A DNA stretch of 64,000 bases from Pseudomonas sp. (GCF_002796985.1 NZ_PEKX01000002.1:62001-126000); one strand, 5' to 3'; shown: positions 26,412 through 35,481, counted from the first letter of the stretch. The notes: generated by a model from the sequence alone, not told the origin. Numbers and translations are program-made.

Positions 26412-27039
26412 GCTGGTCTCCCGAAGTCGCAGGGGCGAGCAGCTCTGTCTTGTGCGCATCGAAGTACTGCAGCGCCAGGTGCGTGGCCTTGACCACCGCG
26501 CGTGGGGTGACGGTGGCTCCGACGAACTGGTCGAACCGGCCGCCGTCCTTCTTCACCTTCCAGCCAGCCTCGGCCGGGTCGCTCAGGGAGCGGCCGTCGA
26601 AGCCGTGCAGCCAGTCGCTCTTGCCCAGTTCGATGCGGTCGCCCTGGCCGGGTGTCTCGTGGTGCGCCACAACCCGCACGCCAAGCAGGCGGCCTTGCGC
26701 GGTCACGCCCACCAGCAGGTGGATCGAGCCGCCGTAGCCATCCCGCGCCACGGGCTGGAGCACCACCGCTGTGGTCTGGCCCTGCAGCCGGGCAATGTAG
26801 GCCGGCGCTGGTTCGTTGCGACCCAGCAGCTTGGGATCGAAGGCGCTGACTTCGCTCTCCAGCGGATGATTGTCGTAGCTGCCTTTGGGCAGCAGCTCCA
26901 GCAGCGTACGGCCACGCGCCTCGCGCTGGGCGGTGTCGATGCGCTGGGCGGTGAACTGGTGGACGGTCGCCACCACGCCGGCGGCGACCACCGCGAGCAG
27001 GCCCAGCACGAGGGCATTCTTCAGCAGGGCACGGCTCAT
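26404..27039 (-). CDS. rnfG: Electron transport complex subunit RnfG
   Basis: 211 aa. One N-terminal TM helix (ALVLGLLAVVAAGVVATVHQF) and a periplasmic FMN-binding domain. FMN is bound covalently to the Thr in VGATVTPRAVVKAT, the family's xGATxT site. YGGSIHLLVGV and VVAHHETPGQGDRIEL are conserved RnfG/NqrC segments. Its start overlaps the rnfD stop by ATGA. Passes electrons between RnfD and other subunits. Confidence 0.96.
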   Translation of the reverse strand: MSRALLKNALVLGLLAVVAAGVVATVHQFTAQRIDTAQREARGRTLLELLPKGSYDNHPLESEVSAFDPKLLGRNEPAPAYIARLQGQTTAVVLQPVARDGYGGSIHLLVGVTAQGRLLGVRVVAHHETPGQGDRIELGKSDWLHGFDGRSLSDPAEAGWKVKKDGGRFDQFVGATVTPRAVVKATHLALQYFDAHKTELLAPATSGDQHE

Positions 27040-28076
27040 CGGTCACCTGCCTTGAAGCCGCGCTCGGGTTGCTTGTGCCCGTAGGTGCGCGGGCGGGTGA
27101 AGTAGTCGAGGGTAGGCGCAGCGAGGTTCATCAGCAGCACGGCGAAAGCCAGACCGTCGGGGTAGCCGCCCCAGGCGCGGATCACATAGGTGAGCGCGCC
27201 TACGCCGATGCCGAACAGCAGGCGGCCGCGATTGCTGGTGGCGCCGGACACCGGGTCGGTGACGATGAAGAAGGCGCCGAGCATGGTCGCGCCGCTGAAC
27301 AGGTGCAGCAACGGCGAGCCGTGGGAGTCGGAACCCGAACCGTTCCAGAACAGCAGGCTCATGACGAACAGGCCGCCGAGCATGCCCACCGGCGCGTGCC
27401 AGGTGAACAGCTTGCGCCAGAGCAGGAACAGCCCGCCGGCAAGGAAGGCCAGGTTGACCAGCTCCACGCCGCGCCCGCCGACGCTACCGAAGGCAGGAGA
27501 TTGCGCCAGCAGTTCTTCCATGGTCAGGCTGTGGTTGTTGCGCAGCACATCCAGCGCGGTGGCGCCGACCCAGGCGTCCGGCCCCTGGCTGGCGATGCCG
27601 AAGATCTGCCGCAGGCCTTCGCCGAAGCCGAGCGCGCTGTCCGGCGCCGGCCACTGGCTCATCTGCTGCGGGAAGGACACCAGCACCACCGCGTAGCCGA
27701 TCATCGCCGGGTTGAACGGGTTCTGCCCGAGGCCGCCGTACAGGTGCTTGCCGAAGATCAGCGCGAACAGCGTGGCGACCGCGCTCAGCCACCAGGGCGA
27801 GTAGGGCGGCAGGGCGAGGGCGAGCAGTACGGCGGTGACCAGCGCGCTGCCGTCCTTGAGGAAGAACGTCACCGGGCGGTTGCGCAGCTTGAGCATCAGC
27901 GCCTCGATGGAGAGGGCGAGCAGGCTGCACCAGAGCAGATTGAACAGCGTGCCGATGCCGTACAGGCCGATCAGCACCAGCGCGCCCGGTGCGCAGGCAG
28001 CCAGCAGGGTCAGCATGACTCTCTGCGTGCGGTTGGCGCCTGTGGCGTGGGGCGAGCTGATGCGTGGCAGCTTCAT
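27036..28076 (-). CDS. rnfD: Electron transport complex subunit RnfD
   Basis: 346 aa polytopic subunit with about nine or ten TM helices. FMN attachment Thr lies in DPVSGATSNRGRLLFGIG. Motifs PPYSPWWLSAVATLFALIF and GGLGQNPFNPAMIGYA match NqrB/RnfD. It forms the membrane channel portion that couples electron flow to ion transport. The start and the rnfC stop share one base (TGATG). Confidence 0.96.
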   Translation of the reverse strand: MKLPRISSPHATGANRTQRVMLTLLAACAPGALVLIGLYGIGTLFNLLWCSLLALSIEALMLKLRNRPVTFFLKDGSALVTAVLLALALPPYSPWWLSAVATLFALIFGKHLYGGLGQNPFNPAMIGYAVVLVSFPQQMSQWPAPDSALGFGEGLRQIFGIASQGPDAWVGATALDVLRNNHSLTMEELLAQSPAFGSVGGRGVELVNLAFLAGGLFLLWRKLFTWHAPVGMLGGLFVMSLLFWNGSGSDSHGSPLLHLFSGATMLGAFFIVTDPVSGATSNRGRLLFGIGVGALTYVIRAWGGYPDGLAFAVLLMNLAAPTLDYFTRPRTYGHKQPERGFKAGDR

Positions 28077-30397
28077 CAGGGAGCCTCACCACTGGCATCG
28101 GCGACGGCACGTTCCGCCGCTTGCAGACGCTCGCGGGCAGTGGCCAGTGCGGGGTCGCCGGCGCCTTCGCGTTCGAGCTTCTTCAGGTCGGCGCGGGCGT
28201 AGGCCAGTTCGGTCTTGGCGGCGCGCAGGGAGGCGCTGATCGGGTGCCTGTCGGTGCGCACCAGGTTCGGCGGTGCCTTGCCGCTGGCGTCTTCGGCGGC
28301 GTGCAGGGCGGCTTCCGCGGCGGCCAGCGTCTGGCGGATCGCGTCCAGTTCCTCGGCAGGCACACCTTCGCGTTCCGCGGCGCGCAGGGCATCGCGTTGG
28401 GCGATGTAGACCAGCTTGGCCTGGCGCAGGGCGAGAACCCCGTCGATGGGCTGGGCGGCTTTCGGTTCGGTCGGCATGGAGGTCCCCTGCAATGGGTTGA
28501 GTTGGCGTTCGATGCGTTCGACCTCTTCGCGCAAAGAGGCGAGGGTGGCGCGCTGTTCGTCGCTGGGCGATTCGCCGAAGGCCTTCTCGGACTTCTTCAG
28601 CTGCGCACGGGCCATGGCAGCATCGATCTTGGCCTGCTTCAGCGCCGCTTCATCCGTGACAGCCGCCACAGTGGGAGCCGGCTCTGCGTTGGCGCTTTGC
28701 ACTTCGGCAGTGGCCAGCGCGGCTTTCGACTCTTCGGCAGCGCTGCGCAGTTCGGCGACCTGAGTGCGCAACTGCTCGGTGTCATGGGCGGCCAGTTGCT
28801 TCTCGGCTTTCTTCAGCGCGACCTGGGCCATGCTCGCCTCGATCTTCAGGCGCTTGAGCTGGTCGGGCGCATTGCCCACGGCCTTCTCGGCCTTCACCCG
28901 TTCGATCACCGATTGGGCGTCTGGCACCGCGGGCGTTTCCACGTCGGGCTGGTCGGCCTGCACGTGTGCGGCGCGTTCCTGGCGGGCCCGGCGGTCGGCG
29001 GCGCGTTGTTCTTCCTCGCGGCGCAGGCGCTCCTGGCGTTGCTCGAAGCGCAGACGCCACTGCTCGGCCTTCAGCTGGCGCTGTTCCAGCTCGCGGATTT
29101 CGGCCTTGGACGCGCGGTAGTACTGCACCAGCGGAATGCTCGACGGGCAGACGTAGGCGCAGGCGCCACATTCGATGCAGTCGAACAGGTTGTGCGCCAG
29201 GAGCTGGGCGTGGTCTTGCGCGAAGAAGTGCAGTTGCTGCGGTAGCAGGCTGGCGGGGCAGACCTGCGCGCAGTCGCCGCAACGAATGCAGGGCATGGTC
29301 GGCATCGGCGGTGGCAACTCTTCGCGGGTGGCGGCGAGCAGGCAGTTGGCGGTCTTGATCAACGGCACGTCCAGCGAGGGCAGGCTGTCGCCCATCAGCG
29401 GACCGCCGAGGAGCAGGCGTTCCAGCTTCGTGCGGTCGAGGCCGGCGAAGTCCAGCAGCTCACCCACGGGGGTGCCGATCAGCGCTTCGACGTTGCACGG
29501 GCGCTCCAACGCGGCGCCGGTCAGGGTGGTGATGCGCGAGATCAGCGGCCGACCGCGCAGCACGGCGTCGGCCACGGCAACGGCGGTGCCGACGTTCACG
29601 CAGAGCATGCCGATGTCCGCCGGTAGCCCGCCGGAGGGCACTTCCCGGCCGGTCAGCAACTGGATCAACTGGCGCTCGCCGCCGGACGGGTAGCGCGTCG
29701 GGACCGCTTGCAGGCGGATCGGGCGTTCGCCGATGGCGGCCTTTACGGCGGCGATGGCCTGGGGCTTGTCGTCCTCGATGCCGAGCAGCACCTGCTGCGG
29801 CTGAAGGATGTGCATCAGCACGTCGATGCCTTCCACCAGCTCGGTGGCGCGCTCGCGCATCAACAGGTCGTCAGCGCTGATATACGGTTCGCACTCGGCG
29901 CCGTTGATGATCAGGGTGTGCAGGTCGTCCTGCGCGCGAGCGGCCAGCTTGGCAGCGGTGGGAAAACCGGCGCCGCCCAGGCCGGCAATGCCTGCCTGGC
30001 GGATGCGCTGCAGCAGTTCGATCCCGGAGAGGGAGGCATATTCTGGCTCGGGTGTGAGTTCCACCCACTCCTCCGCGCCGTCGCTGTCGATGACGATGGC
30101 GGGCAGCGAAAGGCCGGAGCTGTGCGGATAAGGTTGCTCGCTGATCTCGACCACGTTGCCGGAAGTCGGCGCATGCAGCGCGGCGCTGATGGCACTGCCG
30201 GCCTCGGCGATCAGTTGGCCCTTGAGCACGCGCTGGCCGACTTCGACACAGGGCATGGCGGGCTCGCCGATGTGCTGTTGCAGCGGCAGTACCAGCCGGT
30301 GCGGTAGCGGTGGCTGCTGGATCGGTGTGGCGGTGGATTGCTGCTTGTTCGCAGGCGGGGTGATACCGCCGGGGAAGTTCCGGACTGGTGCATTCAT
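28076..30397 (-). CDS. rnfC: Electron transport complex subunit RnfC
   Basis: 773 aa peripheral subunit that binds NADH, FMN and two 4Fe-4S clusters. The N-terminal barrel (~15-150) precedes the Complex1_51K-like domain (GLGGAGFPTAAKLAA, NGAECEPYISADDLLM). Two clusters follow: CIRCGDCAQVCPASLLP from residue 370 and CIECGACAYVCPSSIPL near 407. From about 440 to the end it is Ala/Lys/Glu-rich helix with several 'MAxxxLKKxEK' units, as in the long RnfC proteins of gamma-proteobacteria. The ATG at 30397 overlaps rnfB by 4 nt. Confidence 0.96.
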   Translation of the reverse strand: MNAPVRNFPGGITPPANKQQSTATPIQQPPLPHRLVLPLQQHIGEPAMPCVEVGQRVLKGQLIAEAGSAISAALHAPTSGNVVEISEQPYPHSSGLSLPAIVIDSDGAEEWVELTPEPEYASLSGIELLQRIRQAGIAGLGGAGFPTAAKLAARAQDDLHTLIINGAECEPYISADDLLMRERATELVEGIDVLMHILQPQQVLLGIEDDKPQAIAAVKAAIGERPIRLQAVPTRYPSGGERQLIQLLTGREVPSGGLPADIGMLCVNVGTAVAVADAVLRGRPLISRITTLTGAALERPCNVEALIGTPVGELLDFAGLDRTKLERLLLGGPLMGDSLPSLDVPLIKTANCLLAATREELPPPMPTMPCIRCGDCAQVCPASLLPQQLHFFAQDHAQLLAHNLFDCIECGACAYVCPSSIPLVQYYRASKAEIRELEQRQLKAEQWRLRFEQRQERLRREEEQRAADRRARQERAAHVQADQPDVETPAVPDAQSVIERVKAEKAVGNAPDQLKRLKIEASMAQVALKKAEKQLAAHDTEQLRTQVAELRSAAEESKAALATAEVQSANAEPAPTVAAVTDEAALKQAKIDAAMARAQLKKSEKAFGESPSDEQRATLASLREEVERIERQLNPLQGTSMPTEPKAAQPIDGVLALRQAKLVYIAQRDALRAAEREGVPAEELDAIRQTLAAAEAALHAAEDASGKAPPNLVRTDRHPISASLRAAKTELAYARADLKKLEREGAGDPALATARERLQAAERAVADASGEAP

Positions 30398-30948
30398 GCC
30401 GCCTGCTCCCCGTCGCTGTGGATCAGCCGGCCCTGCGGCAGCGGCCATGTCCAGTCGGCGACGCGTAGCGGCAGGTCGCGCATTTCGATGCAGTCCACCG
30501 GGCAGGGTTCCAGGCACAGGTCGCAGCCAGTGCATTCGTCGACTATCACCGTGTGCATCAGTTTGGCCGCGCCGACGATGGCGTCCACCGGGCAGGCGCG
30601 GATGCACTTGGTGCAGCCGATGCACTCGGCCTCGCGGATATAAGCCACGCGCGGCAGCGTTTCTTCGGCCGCGTCCAGAGGCAGTGGTTCGACGTCCAGC
30701 AGCTCGGCGAGGGCGGCAATGGTCGCAGCGCCACCGGGCGGGCACTTGTTGATCGCATCGCCCTCGGCGATGGCCTGGGCGTAGGGCTTGCAGCCGGCGT
30801 AGCCGCATTGGCCGCACTGGGTCTGCGGCAGCAGGTCGTTGACTCGGGCGGCAATGGATTGGTCCGTGACCTTTACCCGTGCCGAGGCGTAGCGCAGCGC
30901 CACGGCGCTGGCGAGGCCGGCCAGGATGATCAGCAGCACCGCGATCAT
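30394..30948 (-). CDS. rnfB: Electron transport complex subunit RnfB
   Basis: 184 aa. An N-terminal TM anchor (MIAVLLIILAGLASAVALRY) is followed by the four-Cys motif CGQCGYAGCKPYAQAIAEG...CPPGG and two ferredoxin clusters, CIGCTKCIRACPVDAI and CTGCDLCLEPCPVDCI. RnfB is the ferredoxin-like electron entry subunit. The start at 30948 overlaps the rnfA stop by ATGA. Confidence 0.97.
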   Translation of the reverse strand: MIAVLLIILAGLASAVALRYASARVKVTDQSIAARVNDLLPQTQCGQCGYAGCKPYAQAIAEGDAINKCPPGGAATIAALAELLDVEPLPLDAAEETLPRVAYIREAECIGCTKCIRACPVDAIVGAAKLMHTVIVDECTGCDLCLEPCPVDCIEMRDLPLRVADWTWPLPQGRLIHSDGEQAA

Positions 30949-31529
30949 GGCTTGAGCAACCCGCTGAAGCCCATGAACGCCAGGGACATCAGCCCGGCGG
31001 TAATCATGCCGATGGCTGCGCCCTTGAACGGCTTGGGCACGTCGGCGATGTCGATGCGCTCGCGCAGGGCGGCGAACAGCACCAGTACCAGGGTGAAGCC
31101 CAGCCCGGCACCGAAGCCCTGGAAGGTGGATTGCAGGAAGCCGAATTCGGGTTTGCGCGCATTGAGCAGCACCACGCCCAGCACGATGCAATTGGTGGTG
31201 ATCAGCGGCAGAAAGATGCCCAGCACCTGGGCCAGCACTGGGCTGGTCTTCCTCACTAGCAGCTCGGTGAGCTGCACGGCGATGGCGATCACCAGGATGA
31301 AGGCGATGGTACGCAGGAACTCCACGTCCAGCGGTTGCAGCACATAGCGCTGCAGGATGTAGCTGAGCGCCGAGGCGAGGGTGAGGACGAAGGTGGTCGC
31401 CAGGGCCAGCGCGAGCGCCGTCTCGATCCTGCGCGACACGCCCATGAACGGGCAGATGCCGAGGAATTGCACCAGCACGAAGTTGTTGACCAGAATGGCG
31501 CTGACCAGGATCAGGGCGAGTTCGCTCAT
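30945..31529 (-). CDS. rnfA: Electron transport complex subunit RnfA
   Basis: 194 aa, six TM helices. Contains LGICPFMGVSRRIETA and LPLITTNCIVLGVVLLNA, whose Cys residues with those of RnfE hold the membrane Fe-S centre. First gene of rnfABCDGE-nth. In P. aeruginosa the region upstream of rnfA carries a type VI phospholipase effector pair; here a different short secreted-protein gene starts divergently 208 nt away. Confidence 0.96.
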   Translation of the reverse strand: MSELALILVSAILVNNFVLVQFLGICPFMGVSRRIETALALALATTFVLTLASALSYILQRYVLQPLDVEFLRTIAFILVIAIAVQLTELLVRKTSPVLAQVLGIFLPLITTNCIVLGVVLLNARKPEFGFLQSTFQGFGAGLGFTLVLVLFAALRERIDIADVPKPFKGAAIGMITAGLMSLAFMGFSGLLKP

Positions 31530-31737
31530 GGCCGGGCACTCGCAGCCGGGCGCGAGGTGAGGCGGATCATGCTCGGAGATCCGTGGTCAGCAGGTTGATG
31601 GCGGCGAGAGGGCATAGGTCGAATACAAGGTGCGAAGTAGGCAATTGTACCTCCGCGAAATCAGTTGCGGTGCCAGGGGCGGCGGGAGGACTATCGGCGA
31701 CGGCCGAACCCGCTCGGTCCCCCTCACGGAAGTCGCG

Positions 31738-32268
31738 ATGCGCAAAACCCTGTTCGGACGCTTCCCCGCCCTCTGCCTGCTGTTCTCCAGTGCCCTGGCT
31801 TCGGCCGCACCCTTCACCACGGCTGACCTGGTCAGTTGGCCGCGCATGAATGTCGCCGACTTCGCCTGCCTGCTGGAGCAGCGCACCGGCCACGCCGATG
31901 GGCAGTTCAGTTGCGCCGCGAGCAAGAAGCTCAGTAACTGGGGCGACGCCTGCCATGACACCGACCTCAGCTACGCCGGGCCGCAATTGCCTGAAGCTCT
32001 GGTGCGCCAGCTCGATCCGCGTATCGCGGCGGTGGACCTGGATTGGGAGTACGGCCGGCTGCAGTCGGTCAACGTCACCTTCGACCGGATCATGACCGCG
32101 GAGGAGGTGGCCGACATCTTCCCGCAGGTGAACCTGGAAGACCCCACCTCACGGGACAACCTGAGCAACGCCTCGCTGCAGGACTGTGCGTCAGACGCCT
32201 CCTGCCTCTACCTGGAAGGCTTCGAGCACCTGGGTGGCGGCGACGTGGATTGCCAGGAGGCTCAGTAG
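31738..32268 (+). CDS. Secreted Cys-rich protein of unknown function
   Basis: 176 aa. Signal peptide MRKTLFGRFPALCLLFSSALASA, mature start near APFTTAD. The mature part has six Cys (FACLLE, FSCAAS, DACHDT, QDCASD, ASCLYL, DVDCQE), so up to three disulfides are possible. There are no TM segments and no catalytic motif I recognise. A good Shine-Dalgarno (GGAAG) precedes the ATG. It is divergent from rnfA. The position corresponds to tli5 (PldA immunity protein) in P. aeruginosa, but I cannot show homology. Confidence 0.75.
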   Translation: MRKTLFGRFPALCLLFSSALASAAPFTTADLVSWPRMNVADFACLLEQRTGHADGQFSCAASKKLSNWGDACHDTDLSYAGPQLPEALVRQLDPRIAAVDLDWEYGRLQSVNVTFDRIMTAEEVADIFPQVNLEDPTSRDNLSNASLQDCASDASCLYLEGFEHLGGGDVDCQEAQ

Positions 32269-32307
32269 CGTCTGCGGGCAGCCCTCCGCCGGTGGCGGGG
32301 GCTGGGG

Positions 32308-32646
32308 TCAGGCGGCTTGACGGCCAGCGCGCCGCGACCCGAGCTTGCGCCACAGCCAGCGCAGAATCAGTGCGGCGATCAGCAGCACGACCAGTACCGG
32401 CAGGCCGAAGGCGGCCATCTGGATAGCGCTGACAGTGCCGTCGGTGAGTTCGTCCAGCGAGCCGCTGAATGCCCCGCCGATGCGCGACCAGCGCCCGGTC
32501 GGCCGGTATTCGCTGGAGAAGTCCAGGGTCAGCAGGTTGGTGGAAATGCGCCGTTGTTGCTGGGCCGCGTCCTGGCGGGCGGCGTGCAGTTGCTGCTCGA
32601 CTTCGGCAGTGGCCTTGGCCAGGGCCAGCAAGTCGCTGACGCTCAT
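32308..32646 (-). CDS. DUF4349 protein, C-terminal half (split gene)
   Basis: 112 aa from ATG 32646. It begins with a helical region (LLALAKATAEVEQQLHAARQ), then NLLTLDFSSEYRP, and ends with a TM helix (GLPVLVVLLIAALILRWLW) and a basic tail. These are the coiled-coil end and membrane anchor that finish DUF4349 lipoproteins. Its ATG overlaps the stop of the preceding N-terminal half as ATGA, so it is either translationally coupled or the result of a one-base frameshift near 32650. One extra C there would fuse the frames as ...QGRQDMSVSD. Confidence 0.7.
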   Translation of the reverse strand: MSVSDLLALAKATAEVEQQLHAARQDAAQQQRRISTNLLTLDFSSEYRPTGRWSRIGGAFSGSLDELTDGTVSAIQMAAFGLPVLVVLLIAALILRWLWRKLGSRRAGRQAA

Positions 32647-33113
32647 GTCCTGCGGCCCTGGAAGCCTTGCAGGGTCTGGTATTCGCGCTCCAGCCGGCCA
32701 CGCAGTTGCTGGTTGTCGCTGACGGCCTGGGCGAGGTCTTCGGCCTGGGTGCGGCGGCTCCGCAGTTGCCCGCCTTCGGCGGCGAGGGCGACCAGTTTTT
32801 CCACGCCTTCGGGGACGATGCGCACCACGAGGTGCGCGTTGCGCATCTGGCTGTCGCCGCTCTGCTCGATGGCAATCAGCTCGCACTGGCCGAAGCGGTC
32901 CTGGGTGCAGGCGTCGCGGGAGGCGGCCAGTTGCGCGTCGATGCGCTCGCTGGCCAGGCGGATGCCGACCTGGTGTTCATAGGCGAGGAAGGAACCGGCT
33001 TTCGCCGCTTCCCCCTGGAAAGCGGCGCCGGAACCGGCGGCGTGCTCCGAGGGAGCACCGCAGCCGGCGAGGGCGGCGCTCAGCACGAGCGCTGCCCAGT
33101 GGTGCGGTTTCAT
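32643..33113 (-). CDS. DUF4349 lipoprotein, N-terminal half (split gene)
   Basis: 156 aa. Lipoprotein signal MKPHHWAALVLSAALAGC with lipobox LAGC. The body (FLAYEHQVGIRLASERID; MRNAHLVVRIVPEGVEKLVA) is the DUF4349 beta-alpha region, followed by a helix that stops abruptly at YQTLQGFQGRRT. Full family members continue into a coiled coil and TM helix, which here are encoded in another frame immediately downstream. Function unknown. Located 46 nt after metG in the same direction. Confidence 0.75.
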   Translation of the reverse strand: MKPHHWAALVLSAALAGCGAPSEHAAGSGAAFQGEAAKAGSFLAYEHQVGIRLASERIDAQLAASRDACTQDRFGQCELIAIEQSGDSQMRNAHLVVRIVPEGVEKLVALAAEGGQLRSRRTQAEDLAQAVSDNQQLRGRLEREYQTLQGFQGRRT

Positions 33114-33159
33114 CGATGGCCTCCTTGCCGTGATGAGGCGTCTTGTCGGACGCCGCAGG

Positions 33160-35193
33160 TTACTTGACGCGCTGACCGGGCTTGGCGCCGCTGTCGGGGC
33201 TCAGCAGGTAGATTTCCTCACCGCCGGGGCCGGCGGCGAGGACCATGCCCTCGGATACGCCGAACTTCATCTTGCGCGGGGCCAGGTTGGCCACGTACAG
33301 GGTCAGACGGCCTTCGAGCTTGCTCGGGTCCGGGTAGGCGCTCTTGATGCCGGAGAACACGTTGCGCTTCTCGTCGCCGATGTCCAGGGACAGGCGCAGC
33401 AGCTTGTCGGCGCCCTCGACGAACTCGCACTTCTCGATCAGCGCGATGCGCAGGTCGACGGCGGCGAAGGCGTCGAAGTTGATCTCCGCAGCCAGCGGGT
33501 CCTTGGTCAGTTCGCCATTGCCAGCGGGCTGGTTGGCGGCGGCGAGGTCTTCCTTGGAGGCTTCGATCATGGCTTCGATTTTCGCAGGCTCGATACGGGT
33601 CATCAGCGGGTTGAACGGATTCAACTGGTGGTTGGCCAGCAACTGCTCGTGGTCGGCCCACTTGAGCGGGGCGACGTTGAGGAAGGCTTCGGCGGCTTCG
33701 GCGAGCTTCGGCAGCACCGGCTTGAGGAAGATTGCCAGCTGACGGAACAGGTTCACGCCCAGGGCGCAGATGGCCTGCACTTCGTCCTGCTTGCCTTCCT
33801 GCTTGTTCAGCGACCAGGGTGCCTTGTCGGCGATCCAGGCGTTGGCCTGGTCGGCCAGGGCCATGATTTCGCGCATGGCGCGGCCAAAGTCACGGGCCTC
33901 GTAGGCGGCGGCGATGCTAGGCGCGGCGCTGCGGAAGGCTTCGACCAGTTCCGGCGCCGGGTTGGCGTCCACCAGCAGGCCGTTGTTGCCCTTGTGGATG
34001 AAGCCGGCGCAACGGCTGGCGATGTTGACGACCTTGCCGACCAGGTCGGAGTTGACCTTCTGTACGAAGTCTTCAAGGTTCAGGTCGAGGTCGTCGACGC
34101 CGCGGCCCAGCTTGGCCGCGTAGTAGTAGCGCAGGTATTCCGGGTCCAGGTGGTCCAGGTAGGTGCGCGCCTTGACGAAGGTGCCGCGCGACTTGGACAT
34201 CTTCTGGCCGTTGACCGTCAGGTAGCCGTGCACATTGACCGCGGTCGGCTTGCGGTAGCCGGCGCCTTCGAGCATGGCCGGCCAGAACAGCGCGTGGAAG
34301 TTGACGATGTCCTTGCCGATGAAGTGGTACAGCTCGGCTTCGGAGCCTTCTTTCCAGTAAGTGTCGAAGTCCAGTTCGGGGCGGCGTGCGCAGAGGTTCT
34401 TGAAGCTGGCCATGTAGCCGATCGGCGCATCCAGCCAGACGTAGAAGTACTTGCCCGGCGCGTCGGGAATCTCGAAGCCGAAGTACGGCGCGTCGCGGGA
34501 GATGTCCCACTCCTGCAGGCCGGCATCCAGCCATTCGGCGAGCTTGTTGGCCACCGAATCCTGCAGGGTGCCGCTGCGGGTCCACTGCTGCAGCATGTTC
34601 TGGAAGTCAGGCAGCTTGAAGAAGTAGTGCAGCGATTCCTTGAGCACCGGGGTGGCGCCGGAGATCGCCGATTTCGGGTCCTTCAGCTCGGTCGGGGCGT
34701 AGGTCGCGCCGCAGGCTTCGCAGTTGTCGCCGTACTGGTCGGCGGTGCCGCACTTGGGGCAGGTGCCCTTGATGAAGCGGTCGGCCAGGAACATCTGCTT
34801 TTCCGGGTCGAAGTACTGGGTCACCGGACGGGTGGCGATGTGGCCGGCTTCGCGCAGCTTCAGGTAGATGGCCGAGGACAGCTCGCGGTTCTCTTCCGAG
34901 TGGGTCGAGTGGTAGTTGTCGAAGTTCACCTGGAAGTCGGCGAAGTCGGCCATGTGCTCGGCGCGTACACCGTCGATCAACTGCTCGGAGGTGATGCCTT
35001 CGCGCTCGGCGCGCAGCATGATGGCCGAGCCGTGGGCATCGTCCGCGCACACATACACCGCCTGGTTGCCACGCATCTTCTGGAAGCGCACCCAGATGTC
35101 GGTCTGGATGTACTCCAGCATGTGACCGAGGTGGATCGAACCATTGGCGTAGGGCAGGGCGCTGGTGACGAGGATCTTGCGGGCTTCGGACAT
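33160..35193 (-). CDS. metG: Methionyl-tRNA synthetase
   Basis: 677 aa. Class I signature ANGSIHLGHM (HIGH) and KMSKSRGTF (KMSKS). The zinc knuckle CPKCGTADQYGDNCEACG shows the four-Cys form. The C-terminal ~110 residues are a tRNA-binding OB domain (FAAVDLRIALIEKCEFVEGAD), making it the long dimeric type. The ATG at 35193 is standard. Divergent from apbC with an inverted REP pair in between. Confidence 0.98.
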   Translation of the reverse strand: MSEARKILVTSALPYANGSIHLGHMLEYIQTDIWVRFQKMRGNQAVYVCADDAHGSAIMLRAEREGITSEQLIDGVRAEHMADFADFQVNFDNYHSTHSEENRELSSAIYLKLREAGHIATRPVTQYFDPEKQMFLADRFIKGTCPKCGTADQYGDNCEACGATYAPTELKDPKSAISGATPVLKESLHYFFKLPDFQNMLQQWTRSGTLQDSVANKLAEWLDAGLQEWDISRDAPYFGFEIPDAPGKYFYVWLDAPIGYMASFKNLCARRPELDFDTYWKEGSEAELYHFIGKDIVNFHALFWPAMLEGAGYRKPTAVNVHGYLTVNGQKMSKSRGTFVKARTYLDHLDPEYLRYYYAAKLGRGVDDLDLNLEDFVQKVNSDLVGKVVNIASRCAGFIHKGNNGLLVDANPAPELVEAFRSAAPSIAAAYEARDFGRAMREIMALADQANAWIADKAPWSLNKQEGKQDEVQAICALGVNLFRQLAIFLKPVLPKLAEAAEAFLNVAPLKWADHEQLLANHQLNPFNPLMTRIEPAKIEAMIEASKEDLAAANQPAGNGELTKDPLAAEINFDAFAAVDLRIALIEKCEFVEGADKLLRLSLDIGDEKRNVFSGIKSAYPDPSKLEGRLTLYVANLAPRKMKFGVSEGMVLAAGPGGEEIYLLSPDSGAKPGQRVK

Positions 35194-35316
35194 GATGGTC
35201 GGCCGTTCCGGTTAAAACGAGGGAATCGGCAACTATATAGGGGCGGGGCGAAATTTTCATCCGTGGGCCGCTTGGCTCCAGGGGGAGTTGGTCCGCGACC
35301 ATTGGGCGCACGGGCT

Positions 35317-35392
35317 GTTCGCGAGCAAGCTCGCTCCTACAGTTGAAGCCCGCGCGGACCTGCTTTTTGTAGGAGCGAGCTTGCTCGCGAAC
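35317..35392. repeat. REP pair, opposite orientation
   Basis: Same REP unit, but the arms face the other way: GTTCGCG...CTCCTAC first, 28-nt spacer, then GTAGGAG...GCGAAC. It lies between the divergent metG and apbC genes. Confidence 0.88.
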
Positions 35393-35481
35393 CCGAATCG
35401 CTGCTGATGAGTGTGAGCAACGGTGCCGCGAGAGGCGTAAGATACCCGCCCATTCTGCTCAGTCTTTCATCGGGAGTACCC

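Noticed and set aside
33130..35346. Long plus-strand open frame opposite metG
   Set aside because: Antisense shadow of metG; same composition effect, no start signal.
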